Assembly: GCA_029865265.1 (NCBI GenBank)
Contig: JAOUHG010000010.1
Location: 1 to 64,000 of the forward strand
DNA length: 64,000 bases
DNA from: Candidatus Krumholzibacteriia bacterium
GTDB taxonomy: Bacteria > Krumholzibacteriota > Krumholzibacteriia > WVZY01 > JAKEHA01
Direction: 5' to 3'
The translations under genes and the position numbers were made by a program. Shown one piece after another: positions 41,550-50,585 of the stretch. A model generated the notes under the pieces. It was not told where the DNA came from, ran no database searches, and worked only from the letters and a program-made list of their open reading frames with translations. How positions within the stretch are numbered: position 1 is the first letter of the stretch; each line of letters opens with the position of its first letter.

Positions 41550-42514
41550 CGGATGTCGTCCCAGGCGGGGCGACTGCCGGATCTCCTGCGGCGTGTGCGC
41601 ACGCGGCCCGCGGCGAGCAGCGCCACGCCCACCACGGCGGCGTCGTTGCCCAGCCGCGAGCGCTCGATGGCGGCGTCGGCCGCGGTCTGCGCGAAGGCGT
41701 GGGCGGCGACGGCGCGCTTCAGGTGCGGCTCGAGCAGGTCGAACGCCGCCGCGATACCACCGGCCAGGACCACCACCGACGGGTTGAGCACGTCGAGGAC
41801 GGACGCCACCGCGATCCCGAGGTGCTCGCCCACGTCCCGCACCGCTCGCTTGCACACCGCGTCCCCCGCCCGCGCGGCATCCAGAACCGCGCGCGCCGTG
41901 GCCGGTGGCCGCCGCACGCCGGCGCGTGCGCGCGCCGCGCGCCGCGCCGCGGCAACGATCCCGTACGAGCCGGCGTACGCTTCCAGGCACCCGCGCGAGC
42001 CGCAACGGCACCGGGGTCCGTTGGGGTCGACGGTCATGTGTCCGATCTCTCCGCCGAAACCGGACACGCCGCGCACGATGCTTCCATCCACCACGATGCC
42101 GCCCCCCACCCCGGTGCCAAGCGTGATGGCCACCAGGTTCTTCCCGCGTGCGCCGCGCACGAACGATTCGCCGAAGGCGGCGCTCGTCGCATCGTTCTCC
42201 AGCGTCACCGGCACCGAGAAGTACCGCCGCGCCAGCGCTGCCAGCGGCGCGCCCGCCCAAGCGGGCAGGTTGGGAGACTCGCGCAGAACCCCACGCCTGG
42301 CGTCGATCAGGCCCGCGCAGCCGATCCCGACCGCCGCCACACCGGTGGTTCCGGCCAGGGTCCGTGCCGCCGCGTGGATGGCGCGAAAGGCCCGCGCCGG
42401 GCCCTCGTCGGCGGGCGTGTCGATCAGCCCGCGCGCCAGCACACGGCCGCCCGGAGAGACTGCCGCGATCTTGATGTTGGTCCCACCGATATCAACGCCG
42501 AGAAGCGTGCTCAC
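41530..42514 (-). CDS. ROK-family sugar kinase (glucokinase-like), probable frameshift near 3' end
   Basis: Starts at GTG 42514 overlapping the folC stop (GTGA). LLGVDIGGTNIKIAAV is the ATP phosphate-1 motif, TLGTGVGGGIVVDG phosphate-2, and GPRCRCGSRGCLEAYA the ROK zinc motif. In the uninterrupted frame there is no stop until 41282, 268 bases inside lptD. Dropping one G from the GGG at 41607-41609 gives a natural-looking tail ending TTSDADETR at TGA 41530-41532 and a normal 327-residue ROK length. Sequencing error or true frameshift cannot be told apart here. Confidence 0.85.
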
Positions 42515-43878
42515 GTTCCGATCGTGCCATCCGCGGTGAACATTCTCTTTCCGACTTCCTCGACCACCCGGTGCGACCCCATGACGACCACGGTCGTCAC
42601 CGGCGTGCGCGGGTCGTCGAGCCAGCGCAGCAGCCGCACGAGCGGATCGTCCCGCTCGTCGGCGCGATTCCACAGCATGACGGCGGCCGCCGCATTCGGC
42701 AAGTACGGAGCGAAGTACGACGCTAGCAATTCGTGCGGCGCGTGCGCCACGTCGGAGCTGCCGGGCTCCAGCCCGGGGTCCACCAGGCAGATGCGGCCGA
42801 AGGCGTCCAGCAGCCCCCGCGGGGCCCGGAACAGTTCCTTGCGGCGCAGCAGGCCGAAGACCAGCGCGCAGTCCTCGCGGCGGCGGTAGGCCGCCACGTG
42901 CTGCGCGGTGGCGAGGATGGCGGCGTCGTTGTGGGCCACGTCGATCACGAAGGTGCGGCCGTGGCGATCCACGCGCTGAAAGCGGCCGGGGATGAACGCG
43001 CCCGCGAGCGCTTCGCCCACCCCCGTCAGCGGTGCCGCCAGCTTCTCCGCGGCCCCCACCGCCAGCAGCGCATTCACGGCCTGGTGCGCGCCGCCAAAGG
43101 GCAGCCGCACGCGGCCGTAGTCCGCGGCCGGGGTGCGCAGCGTCACCCATGAGCCGTCGAACAGGGGTTCCACCACCGTCGCGCTTCCCAGGTCGCCGGG
43201 CCCGAGCACAGGAAATCCCTCGCGCGCGCCGCGTTCGTCCACGATGGCGCGCAATGCCGCGGGCAGGTCGCCCACCAGCAGCGGCGTGCCCGGGCGCGCC
43301 ACGCCGAGCTTCTCGCGCAGGATCTCCTGCTCGGTGTCGCCGAGGATGCGGCGATGGTCCAGCGAGATGCTGGTGACAATGGAAAGGGCGGGATCCACCA
43401 CGTTGGTGGCGTCGAAGCGACCGCCCAGCCCCACTTCGAGCACGGCCATCTCCACCCCGCGCCCGGCAAAGAGCAGGAACGCGATGGCGGTGAGGGCCTC
43501 GAAGTAGCTGTAGGGGATCTCGTCGCGCAACGGCACGATGCGCGCCGCGGCCGCCTCCATCTCGTCAATGGTGGCGGACTCGCCGCCGATGGCGATGCGC
43601 TCGGCCACGCTGAACACGTGCGGTGAGGTGTAACGGCCCGTGCGCAGGCCGCGCGCACGCAGCAGCGATTCGAGCAGGGTCGTCACCGATCCCTTGCCGT
43701 TGGTGCCGGCCACCAGCACGGCGCGGAAGGCGCGTTCGGGGTGTCCCAGGCGCTCCATCAGCGCCTGGATGTTCCCGAGCCCCAGTGTCATCGCGGAGGG
43801 CGACAGGCCGAGAACGAACTGGAGAGCAGGGGGTAAGGGGTCGCGCAGGTCAGGAAACGGCCGGCGACTGCGAGTCAT
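42511..43878 (-). CDS. folC: folylpolyglutamate/dihydrofolate synthase
   Basis: 455 residues. The Mur-ligase-like P-loop GTNGKGSVTTLLES lies near residue 55. LEVGLGGRFDATNVV and TSISLDHRRILGDTEQEI are FolC signatures, with FVIDVAHND in the C-terminal domain. It adds glutamate to dihydropteroate or folates. It overlaps accD upstream by 29 bases, a common accD-folC order. Confidence 0.95.
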   Translation of the reverse strand: MTRSRRPFPDLRDPLPPALQFVLGLSPSAMTLGLGNIQALMERLGHPERAFRAVLVAGTNGKGSVTTLLESLLRARGLRTGRYTSPHVFSVAERIAIGGESATIDEMEAAAARIVPLRDEIPYSYFEALTAIAFLLFAGRGVEMAVLEVGLGGRFDATNVVDPALSIVTSISLDHRRILGDTEQEILREKLGVARPGTPLLVGDLPAALRAIVDERGAREGFPVLGPGDLGSATVVEPLFDGSWVTLRTPAADYGRVRLPFGGAHQAVNALLAVGAAEKLAAPLTGVGEALAGAFIPGRFQRVDRHGRTFVIDVAHNDAAILATAQHVAAYRRREDCALVFGLLRRKELFRAPRGLLDAFGRICLVDPGLEPGSSDVAHAPHELLASYFAPYLPNAAAAVMLWNRADERDDPLVRLLRWLDDPRTPVTTVVVMGSHRVVEEVGKRMFTADGTIGT

Positions 43879-44749
43879 CCTTCACGTCCTGGTCCGAAAC
43901 GGAAGCGGCACCCGCGCCGGTGAAGTCGAGCACCGTCTCGACGGTGGCACGCAACTCGTCGCGCGGGACGATCATGTCGATCATGCCGTGCGCGAGCAGG
44001 AATTCGCTCCGCTGGAATCCTTCGGGGAGGTCCTGCCGGATGGTCTGCTGGATGACTCTCGGCCCGGCAAAGCCAATGAGCGCCTTGGGCTCGGCGATGA
44101 TGAGGTCGCCGAGGCTCGCGAAACTGGCGGTGACGCCGCCGGTGGTCGGGTTGGTCAGGATGGAGATGAAGGGCAGCCCTTCCTCCGACAGCCGCGCCAG
44201 CATGGCGGCCGTCTTGGCCATCTGCATGAGCGAGTACACGGACTCCTGCATGCGCGCGCCGCCGGAACGCGCCACGCAGATGAGCGCGCGGCGCCGCAGG
44301 ATGGCATCCTGGGTGGCGCGGGCGAACTTCTCCCCCACCACCGAACCCATGCTGCCACCCATGTAGGTGAAATCCATGATGGCGAGCACCACTTCGCGCC
44401 CGCCGATGGTGGCAAAACCGGTCACCAGGGCGTCCTCGACGCCGGTCTTCTCCGCGTACTCCTTGATGCGGTCCTTGTACTTCTTGAGGTCCTTGAACTG
44501 GAGGGGATCGCCGGAGACGAGACCCTGGTGGGTCTCACGGAACGAGCCGGGATCGGCGAGGATCTCGATGTACTGCTGGGTGGAGATCATGAAGTGGTTG
44601 CCGCACGACGAGCACGTCCACAACCGCTTCTCGAGCTCCTTCACATAGAGGATCTCGCCGCACAGGTCGCATTTCTTCCAGAGCCCGTCCGGAACTGCCT
44701 TCTTCTGGATGGGCTGGACGCCCCGCTTTTCCCTACGGAACCACGACAC
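43850..44749 (-). CDS. accD: acetyl-CoA carboxylase carboxyltransferase subunit beta
   Basis: 299 residues. The four-Cys zinc finger CDLCGEILYVKELEKR followed by WTCSSCGNHF sits at about 33-56, and the carboxyltransferase core has VARSGGARMQES, LTNPTTGGVTASFA and FAGPRVIQQTIRQ. With AccA it transfers CO2 from biotin to acetyl-CoA for fatty acid synthesis. First gene of an accD-folC-ROK-lptD run. Confidence 0.97.
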   Translation of the reverse strand: MSWFRREKRGVQPIQKKAVPDGLWKKCDLCGEILYVKELEKRLWTCSSCGNHFMISTQQYIEILADPGSFRETHQGLVSGDPLQFKDLKKYKDRIKEYAEKTGVEDALVTGFATIGGREVVLAIMDFTYMGGSMGSVVGEKFARATQDAILRRRALICVARSGGARMQESVYSLMQMAKTAAMLARLSEEGLPFISILTNPTTGGVTASFASLGDLIIAEPKALIGFAGPRVIQQTIRQDLPEGFQRSEFLLAHGMIDMIVPRDELRATVETVLDFTGAGAASVSDQDVKDDSQSPAVS

Positions 44750-44782
44750 CGATACCGCTCCTCCCTGCTGGGTACGAACACA

Positions 44783-44810
44783 CTATAAAGGCGGTCTTAC
44801 CGGCCGACAA
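44783..44810 (-). promoter_or_regulatory. promoter of the accD-folC operon
   Basis: Minus-strand TTGTCG and TTATAG separated by 16 bases, about 34 bases upstream of the accD start. GGGAGGAG precedes the start codon. Confidence 0.5.
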
Positions 44811-44847
44811 CCGCAAACACCGCCGGACCCCCCTTATGTGGCTTAAC

Positions 44848-45579
44848 TTACAATTCCGCAAGTAGTTGCAACATAAGCCGGGCCAGCCCGGCGCTGGCTT
44901 CGCGCCCCACCCGCAGCACCTCGGCGTGGCTGGGCGTGGCCGACGCCACCCCGGTGCACGGGTTGGTGACCAGCGCCACGGCGGCCACCCGCAGGCCCCG
45001 GCCGGTGGCCGCCGCGATTTCCGGGGCGCCGGACATGGTGGCCACATCGCCGGATGCCAGTTGCAGCGAGCCCACCTCGGCCACGGTTTCGTACGCCGGC
45101 CCCAGTCCGCAAACACCGGTACCGCGGTGGAGTGCAACACCGGCCGCGCGCGCGGCGCGTTCGACGGCGGCGGTGAGGTCCGCGTCCAGCCGCGGCCGGG
45201 CGACCGGACCCGCGAACCCCGGGCGATTCTGGCGGTCGACCAGGTCGTGAAAGACCATGAGGTCCCCGGGATGCAGGGTGGTGGTGAGCGCGCCGGCCGC
45301 GGAGGTGACCAGCAGGTCGGTGGCACCGCGCGCGGCGAGGTGCGCCACCAGGGCGTCCACGGCGCCAAAGGCGCCTTCGTAGCCGTGACGGCGGCCGAGC
45401 ACCAGCAGGCACGCGCGGCCGCCCACGCTTCCCTCGCGCACCTCCCCCGCGTGCCCGTCGACGGTGCATTCACCCACGCCTTCGATGTCGGCAAAGGGCG
45501 TCACCACCGGGGACGCCATGATCTCCGCCAGCGGCGCCATGCCGCTGCCCGCGATGACCGCCAGGCGGCGGGCGCTCAC
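44848..45579 (-). CDS. purine nucleoside phosphorylase
   Basis: 243 residues from a GTG that overlaps the rimI stop (GTGA). LAVIAGSGMAPL, GRRHGYEGAFGAVDALV, VTSAAGALTTTLHPGDLMV and VCGLGPAYETVAEV follow the PNP-II (trimeric) order, ending with ATMSGAPEI. The enzyme splits inosine/guanosine to the base and ribose-1-phosphate; MTA phosphorylase activity is an alternative. The conserved PNP Asn in the VTNAAG motif is Ser here (VTSAAG), which may alter specificity. Confidence 0.85.
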   Translation of the reverse strand: MSARRLAVIAGSGMAPLAEIMASPVVTPFADIEGVGECTVDGHAGEVREGSVGGRACLLVLGRRHGYEGAFGAVDALVAHLAARGATDLLVTSAAGALTTTLHPGDLMVFHDLVDRQNRPGFAGPVARPRLDADLTAAVERAARAAGVALHRGTGVCGLGPAYETVAEVGSLQLASGDVATMSGAPEIAAATGRGLRVAAVALVTNPCTGVASATPSHAEVLRVGREASAGLARLMLQLLAEL

Positions 45580-46034
45580 GACGCCGGCTCCAGGCGCAAC
45601 GTCATCACCAGCGCGTCTTCGTTGTTGTCGTGGTAGTAACGGCGGCGGATCCCAACCGGTGCGAAGCCCATGGAGTGATAGAGCAGCTTGGCAGGCGTGT
45701 TGCTCACACGCACCTCCAGGGTGACCATGCGGCAGTTGGCCGCCCGCGCCAGGTCCAGCACGTGCACCAGCAGCCGCCGCGCGAATCCGCGCCGCTGAAA
45801 CTCCGGCACCACCGCCAGGTTGAGAACGTGGACCTCGTCGCGCATCAGCCACGCCACCACATACGCCACCACCGCGCCGTCCACGAGGCCGGCGAAGGAG
45901 CGCGACAGCCACTTCTCCTCCACCTCCTGCAGGAACATTCCCTCGGTCCACGGCGCGGGAAACAGGCGGCGTTCGATTTCCAGCACGTGCGGGATGTGCG
46001 CGAGCGAGAGCGGCTCGATGACCAGTTCACCCAC
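45576..46034 (-). CDS. rimI: ribosomal-protein-alanine N-acetyltransferase
   Basis: 152 residues. The GNAT fold has AVVPEFQRRGFARRLLVHVL (acetyl-CoA loop), EVRVSNTPAKLLYHSMGF and the RRRYY motif of RimI. The GTG at 46034 overlaps the tsaB end by 8 bases. The gene order tsaE-tsaB-rimI is conserved in many bacteria. RimI acetylates the N-terminus of ribosomal protein S18. Confidence 0.92.
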   Translation of the reverse strand: MGELVIEPLSLAHIPHVLEIERRLFPAPWTEGMFLQEVEEKWLSRSFAGLVDGAVVAYVVAWLMRDEVHVLNLAVVPEFQRRGFARRLLVHVLDLARAANCRMVTLEVRVSNTPAKLLYHSMGFAPVGIRRRYYHDNNEDALVMTLRLEPAS

Positions 46035-46764
46035 GGTCGCCACCACCGTCGCGGCCGTGCCGGCGCAGGCGCACGCGTTCCGCCCCGCTGGGCCGCACGT
46101 AGAGCGGCTCGAGCCGGCGCACCGCCGCCTCGACCAGCGCGGGCATGGCCGGCGCGATACCGGCGAGAAACGCCGTGTCGGGGAGGTTGCCGGAGTCGGG
46201 GGCAAACACGGCGCCGGGAAAACGAGCGGCGATCTCCGCGCGTGCCGCCACCGTACCGCTGCCGACGAATGCGTCCGGTGCAACGGTGAGTGCGTCGAAG
46301 AACGCGGACGGCGCGAGTGCGCACGGGGCCACCACCACGCGGGTGGCGGCGGCGTCTTCCCTGTGTTCCGTTCCCGCCGCGCGTTCGTACACCGCGGCGT
46401 ACACCTCGCCGCGGCGCGCGTCGATCATGGCGCACACGCACCCGTGCGATTCCAGCAGTGGAAGCGCCAGCAGGCGCAGCGAGTCGATGGGAACGATGTC
46501 CGCCCCGCCCGCGGCGTGCAGCCCCTTCGCGAAAGACAACCCAATGCGAAGCCCGGTGAAACTGCCCGGCCCCACCACCACCGCCACCCGCGCCACGTCA
46601 CGCGGCGTGAGCGAGGCATCCGCGAGCAGCTTTTCCACCGCGTGCGCCAGCGCCACCAGGTGTGAGGACGGCCGCGCAAAGCGCTCCGTGCCCAGGTGGG
46701 CGCCGTCGCGCGCCAGCGATACCGCCCCGGTGGGGTGTGAGGTGTCGACGGCCAGCGTTACCAT
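46027..46764 (-). CDS. tsaB: tRNA threonylcarbamoyladenosine biosynthesis protein TsaB
   Basis: 245 residues. LAVDTSHPTGAVSL at the N-terminus, VVVGPGSFTGLRIGLSFAKG and AMIDARRGEVYAAVY are TsaB signatures. The ASKHA-fold protein scaffolds TsaD and TsaE to make t6A37 in ANN-decoding tRNAs. It overlaps tsaE by 7 bases. Confidence 0.95.
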   Translation of the reverse strand: MVTLAVDTSHPTGAVSLARDGAHLGTERFARPSSHLVALAHAVEKLLADASLTPRDVARVAVVVGPGSFTGLRIGLSFAKGLHAAGGADIVPIDSLRLLALPLLESHGCVCAMIDARRGEVYAAVYERAAGTEHREDAAATRVVVAPCALAPSAFFDALTVAPDAFVGSGTVAARAEIAARFPGAVFAPDSGNLPDTAFLAGIAPAMPALVEAAVRRLEPLYVRPSGAERVRLRRHGRDGGGDRG

Positions 46765-47228
46765 GGGATGCCGCCGATCTGTTCCGCCGCCTGCGCGGTG
46801 GCGGCCACCGTGATGACGCGCACCTGCTCGCCATCCGGCTGGATGCGGATCTCCACGTCGGCGGCCGCCAGCAGCGCCGGCGAGCGCTCGCCCCATTCCG
46901 CCAGCACCACGGTGGTGTCGTCGTCGGCCAGGTCGAACACGCCGATCTCCTCCAGCTCGCGCTCGTGCTCGAGGCGGTAGAGGTCCACGTGCGCGATGGA
47001 GAGGCGTCCTTCCAGCATCTCCATCAGAATGAAGGTGGGACTCACCACCGGCCCTTCCACACCCAGGCCGCGGCACACGCCGCGCACCAGCACCGTCTTG
47101 CCCGCGCCCAGCGGGCCGCTGATGCACACCGCGAGGCCGCGGCGGATGCGCTCACCGAGGGCGGCGCCGAAGCGTTCGGTCTCGCCGTCCGTCCGGGTGC
47201 GCAGCGTATACAGGGTGGTTCGCCGCAT
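46758..47228 (-). CDS. tsaE: tRNA threonylcarbamoyladenosine biosynthesis ATPase TsaE
   Basis: 156 residues. Walker A GPLGAGKTVLVRG lies near residue 38, then SPTFILMEML, HVDLYRLE and LAEWGER, all TsaE motifs. It energises the TsaB-TsaD complex. It starts 16 bases downstream of porX and is probably in the same transcript. Confidence 0.95.
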   Translation of the reverse strand: MRRTTLYTLRTRTDGETERFGAALGERIRRGLAVCISGPLGAGKTVLVRGVCRGLGVEGPVVSPTFILMEMLEGRLSIAHVDLYRLEHERELEEIGVFDLADDDTTVVLAEWGERSPALLAAADVEIRIQPDGEQVRVITVAATAQAAEQIGGIPW

Positions 47229-47243
47229 GGTGACGCGCGGCGG

Positions 47244-48788
47244 TCAGCGCGGGGTCAGCGTGAGGCAGGGCAGGACCATTTCCTCGAGCGACACGCCGCC
47301 GTGCTGAAAACTTCCTTCGTACGCCTTCTCGTAGTCGCGGAAGTTGGTGGGGTAGACGAAGTAGTAGTACTCCTTGGCGAACACGTAGGACTTGGTGCGC
47401 GACTCCGACGGCAAGCGGAACTCGCCGGGCCTGCGCGTCATGATGGCCTGGCGCTCGTCGCACTTGAGGTTGTCGCCGTACTTGTAGCGCAGGTTGGTGG
47501 ACGTGTCGCGGCGGCCGTACACCAGGCTCGCCTTGCGCCCGAGAATGGAGCCGTGGTCGGTGGTGAGCACCACCTTGATGCCGGCGCGCGCGAGGTCGGT
47601 GAGGATTTCGCGCAGCACCGAGTGCGAGAACCACGAGCGCATGAGGGAGCGGAACGCCGCCTCGTCCGGCAGCAGCTGCTGCAGGATCTCCGACTGGTTG
47701 CGGCCGTGGGTGAGGATGTCGACGAAGTTGAACACCAGCGCCACGAACTGCGAGTTCATGAGGCTCGCCACCTTCTTGCGCGTCTCGGCGGCCTCGGCGG
47801 CGGTGAAGATCTTGACGTAGCGCAGCTTGCTCTCGTCCATGCGCATGCGCTTCATCTGCTCGCCCAGGAAGTACGCCTCGTACTTGTTCTTGCTGGTCTC
47901 CTCGGTGCTGCGCTCCAGCCACTTGTCCGGGAAGCGCCGCGCGATGTCGTCCGGGAACAGGCCGCTGAAAATTGCGTTGCGCGAATACGGCGTGGCGGTG
48001 GGCAGGATGGAGCAGTAGAAGTCCCACTTCACGTCGAACGACTCGCCCAGGAACTCCTCGATGACCATCCACTGGTCGAGGCGCACGCAATCGATGAGAA
48101 TAAAGAACACATTCTCCCCCGCCTGCAGGTGCGGCGCGATGAACCGGGGAAAGATGTCCGGGCTCATGGTGGGGCGCTTTTCCGACGCCACCCAGTCGCG
48201 GTAGTTGTCCTCCACGAAACGGCCGAAGTGCTGCGCGCACTGCAGGCGCTGGTCATCGTGGGTGGACTCCAGCCCGGTGCGGCGGTACTGGTCGAACTCG
48301 CGGTCCCACGCGCACAGGCGGCGGTGGATGCGCAGCCACGCGTCCCACGTGTTCTCCTGCACCATGGTGCCGATCTCGCCGAACTCGCGGATGTAGTCGG
48401 GCGAGAAGCGCTCCTCCTGGATGCGCGGCGCGTCGAGGATGCGCTTGCACGCGGAGTAGATCTGCAGCGGGCTGACGGGCTTCAAGAGGTAGTCGTCGAT
48501 CTTGAGGCCGAACGCGTTGTCCATGAGGCGTTCTTCCTCGTTCTTGGTGATCATGACCACGGGCAGGCCCGGGTCGGACTCCTTGATCTCCACCAGCGTG
48601 TCGAGCCCGCCGCGGCCGGGCATGGACTCGTCCAGCAGCATGATGTCGAACTTGCCCCCGCGCACCAGGGTGAGCGCGTCGGCGCCGTTGGTGGCGGTTT
48701 CGACCTGGTAGCCCTTGTCGCGAAGAAAGAGGACGTGCGACTTGAGGAGTTCGATCTCGTCGTCAACCCACAGAATGCGTTTGTTCAT
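47244..48788 (-). CDS. porX: PorX-like response regulator with PglZ phosphodiesterase domain
   Basis: 514 residues. The receiver domain (1-120) has VDDE, phosphoacceptor Asp53 in LLDESMPG and Lys in DDYLLKPVSP. The C-terminal PglZ domain (about 220-510) has LIDCVRLDQW, LPTATPYSRNAIFSGLFPDD and TTDHGSI, the alkaline-phosphatase-like metal ligands. This architecture is that of PorX, which controls type IX secretion in Bacteroidetes together with PorY. The presence of sorting-tail proteins here supports that role. Confidence 0.9.
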   Translation of the reverse strand: MNKRILWVDDEIELLKSHVLFLRDKGYQVETATNGADALTLVRGGKFDIMLLDESMPGRGGLDTLVEIKESDPGLPVVMITKNEEERLMDNAFGLKIDDYLLKPVSPLQIYSACKRILDAPRIQEERFSPDYIREFGEIGTMVQENTWDAWLRIHRRLCAWDREFDQYRRTGLESTHDDQRLQCAQHFGRFVEDNYRDWVASEKRPTMSPDIFPRFIAPHLQAGENVFFILIDCVRLDQWMVIEEFLGESFDVKWDFYCSILPTATPYSRNAIFSGLFPDDIARRFPDKWLERSTEETSKNKYEAYFLGEQMKRMRMDESKLRYVKIFTAAEAAETRKKVASLMNSQFVALVFNFVDILTHGRNQSEILQQLLPDEAAFRSLMRSWFSHSVLREILTDLARAGIKVVLTTDHGSILGRKASLVYGRRDTSTNLRYKYGDNLKCDERQAIMTRRPGEFRLPSESRTKSYVFAKEYYYFVYPTNFRDYEKAYEGSFQHGGVSLEEMVLPCLTLTPR

Positions 48789-48795
48789 TGCAGGG

Positions 48796-48801
48796 AGTAT
48801 A
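48796..48801 (-). promoter_or_regulatory. -10 box abutting the porX start
   Basis: TATACT on the minus strand, 7 bases before the ATG at 48788, with no ribosome-binding site between. Suggests a leaderless transcript. Confidence 0.45.
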
Positions 48802-48848
48802 CGCGCCCGCGGGCGCGGGGAGCAAGCGCGGGAGGGCCGCCGGAGGCG

Positions 48849-49454
48849 CTATTCGCGGTACAGGGCCTTCACGCCACCCCAGGTGGTCTGCCGGGTGGGG
48901 ACGACGCACCACGGCGGGCAGCTACCGTCGGGGTTCACGTAGAGGCGGCCACGCGTGGGCGCGGGAAATGAATCAAAATAGCAGTTCTGCACGAGAATGC
49001 CCCACTGGACGTAGTCCGGGTGCGCAACCACCTGGAGATAGCTGCACGGCGCCGATGTTCCGGACCCGGCATACGTCACGGTGGCGAGCACGGCACTGCC
49101 CACGAAGCAAGTCGTATACGCGAAGCTGATTCCGCCTTGCGTGTCTCCGAGGACAAGGAAAGGTGGCGTAATGACTTCGGTGACATACGTCCCGGCAAAT
49201 CCATCGCTTGCCGCGAGCCGAAAATCGACTCCGACTATTCCATACATGTCTTCGTGGAGCACATACACGTTGAACGTGCGCGGCGCGTCGTCGAGCAAGG
49301 TGCACGATGCCCCCGACGCATCCGCGTAGACGGTGACGTAGCCGTACGATTGCGCGGCGGCGGGGTCGCTTGCGATGGCGGCCAGGAGAACTGAGAACGC
49401 GAACGCGCAGGCGTAGAGGACGGGGATCGGTTGCGGCCGGGGGTGGAGACGCAT
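48849..49454 (-). CDS. secreted protein of unknown function
   Basis: 201 residues with a signal peptide (PVLYACAFAFSVLLAAIA). The mature part has six or more Cys and beta-strand patterns (YGYVTVYADASGASCTLLDD, VYVLHEDMYGIVGVDFRLA), resembling cohesin- or fibronectin-like folds found in the same organisms. No sorting tail of the NPFNP type. GGAGGAGG lies before the ATG. Confidence 0.6.
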   Translation of the reverse strand: MRLHPRPQPIPVLYACAFAFSVLLAAIASDPAAAQSYGYVTVYADASGASCTLLDDAPRTFNVYVLHEDMYGIVGVDFRLAASDGFAGTYVTEVITPPFLVLGDTQGGISFAYTTCFVGSAVLATVTYAGSGTSAPCSYLQVVAHPDYVQWGILVQNCYFDSFPAPTRGRLYVNPDGSCPPWCVVPTRQTTWGGVKALYRE

Positions 49455-49488
49455 CGGTGAACCTCCTCCGGGATTTCGGGACGCTGAT

Positions 49489-49497
49489 ACTGTACCA
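49489..49497 (-). promoter_or_regulatory. extended -10 promoter element
   Basis: TGGTACAGT on the minus strand, 34 bases before the start of the secreted protein gene. Matches the recurring TGGTA-type element. Confidence 0.35.
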
Positions 49498-49514
49498 CAG
49501 CCGCCACGGCCGCG

Positions 49515-50585
49515 TCACGCGCGCGGCCAGTACCTCCGCATCACCTGCTCGCCGAGGGTGTGTTCGGCGGCGAGGCGGTTGTGGGCCGCACAGAGAAGCC
49601 TAAGGTTCGACGTGTCGTGTGTGCCCCCGGCGGCCCACGGGCGCACATGATCAATTTGCAGGCCGTGCCGTGCCTGGCAACGCGTGCTGTCCGGTCCCAC
49701 GTACGTGCATTGTCCTTCGTCTCGTGTGAAGACCTCATCACGAGTACTCGCCGGGATATGGCGTGATGTGTCACTGCGTTCATGTCTGCCGTCGGCGCCG
49801 ACGGTCGGAGATTTGCCACTTGCGGCAGCGGCACGTTTCTTCTCGCGGCGGCGTTGACGCGCGGCTGGACTGTGGCGCTCGATGAACTCGTTGAGCAAGA
49901 CCGCCAGCGCCTTGGCGAAGCCGGCATCAGGATGGCTGTGTGAGAGCAACATCTTCGCCTCTTCATATTGCTGCATGAGTTCCTCGCTCGCGAGGAACTG
50001 CACAAACATCTTCTGCTCAGACACCACCCAGCTCCCATTGGCGCGGCCGGACGGATGCGGCATGGCGCGATCGATTTCCCGGTCGAACAGCACCTGGTCA
50101 ACGTTCGATGGCGTCACCAGCGCCCGCACGGGTTCGATACGCTCTTCCGGGATGGCCAGCGGCGCCCCGTACTCAGCCACGACGCGCCTTACCTGCCGGT
50201 AGGTCCGTCCGCGCACCCGCGCGACCACGGCGCCGTGGTTGTCTTCCGTGAGGACCGGCTCGATGAGGGCGATGGTCCCCAGGTCCAGCTCTCCGCTTTC
50301 CAGCAGGGGCAGCACCGACGAAAACTCCTTGATGCAGCGCGCGGCGCGGATGCGCCGGCAGGCCGACGGGCTCGAGTACTCCAGGCCGCGCGTGCAGTAG
50401 TCGTGCAGCGAGCTGAAGCCGAGTTCGAGGTAGAGCTTGCGGCGTGAGATCTCATTCAGGTGATGCAGCAGTTGAACGGTGGCGGCGCGTTCGTCGCGGG
50501 CGAGCCGCTCGGTGCATGCGGCGAGGTCGCGATCGCTCAGGGCACGTAGCCCGGCGGCGGGATCATGATTCGTAATGGTATGCAC
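49515..50585 (-). CDS. HNH endonuclease, DUF222/13E12-like
   Basis: 356 residues. The C-terminal HNH motif reads CQARHGLQIDHVRPWAAGG, then TSNLRLLCAAHNRLAAE. The N-terminal 200 residues are helical (LLHHLNEISRRKLYLELGFSSLHDYC) as in DUF222/13E12-repeat HNH proteins, which are often multicopy and mobile. A basic linker RRREKKRAAAA separates the parts. Biological role unknown. It stands alone with structured non-coding DNA upstream. Confidence 0.85.
   Translation of the reverse strand: MHTITNHDPAAGLRALSDRDLAACTERLARDERAATVQLLHHLNEISRRKLYLELGFSSLHDYCTRGLEYSSPSACRRIRAARCIKEFSSVLPLLESGELDLGTIALIEPVLTEDNHGAVVARVRGRTYRQVRRVVAEYGAPLAIPEERIEPVRALVTPSNVDQVLFDREIDRAMPHPSGRANGSWVVSEQKMFVQFLASEELMQQYEEAKMLLSHSHPDAGFAKALAVLLNEFIERHSPAARQRRREKKRAAAASGKSPTVGADGRHERSDTSRHIPASTRDEVFTRDEGQCTYVGPDSTRCQARHGLQIDHVRPWAAGGTHDTSNLRLLCAAHNRLAAEHTLGEQVMRRYWPRA

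Noticed and set aside
46662-48971. 769-codon plus-strand frame opposite porX and tsaE
   Set aside because: No domain signal; it is a third-codon-position artefact opposite well-supported genes.
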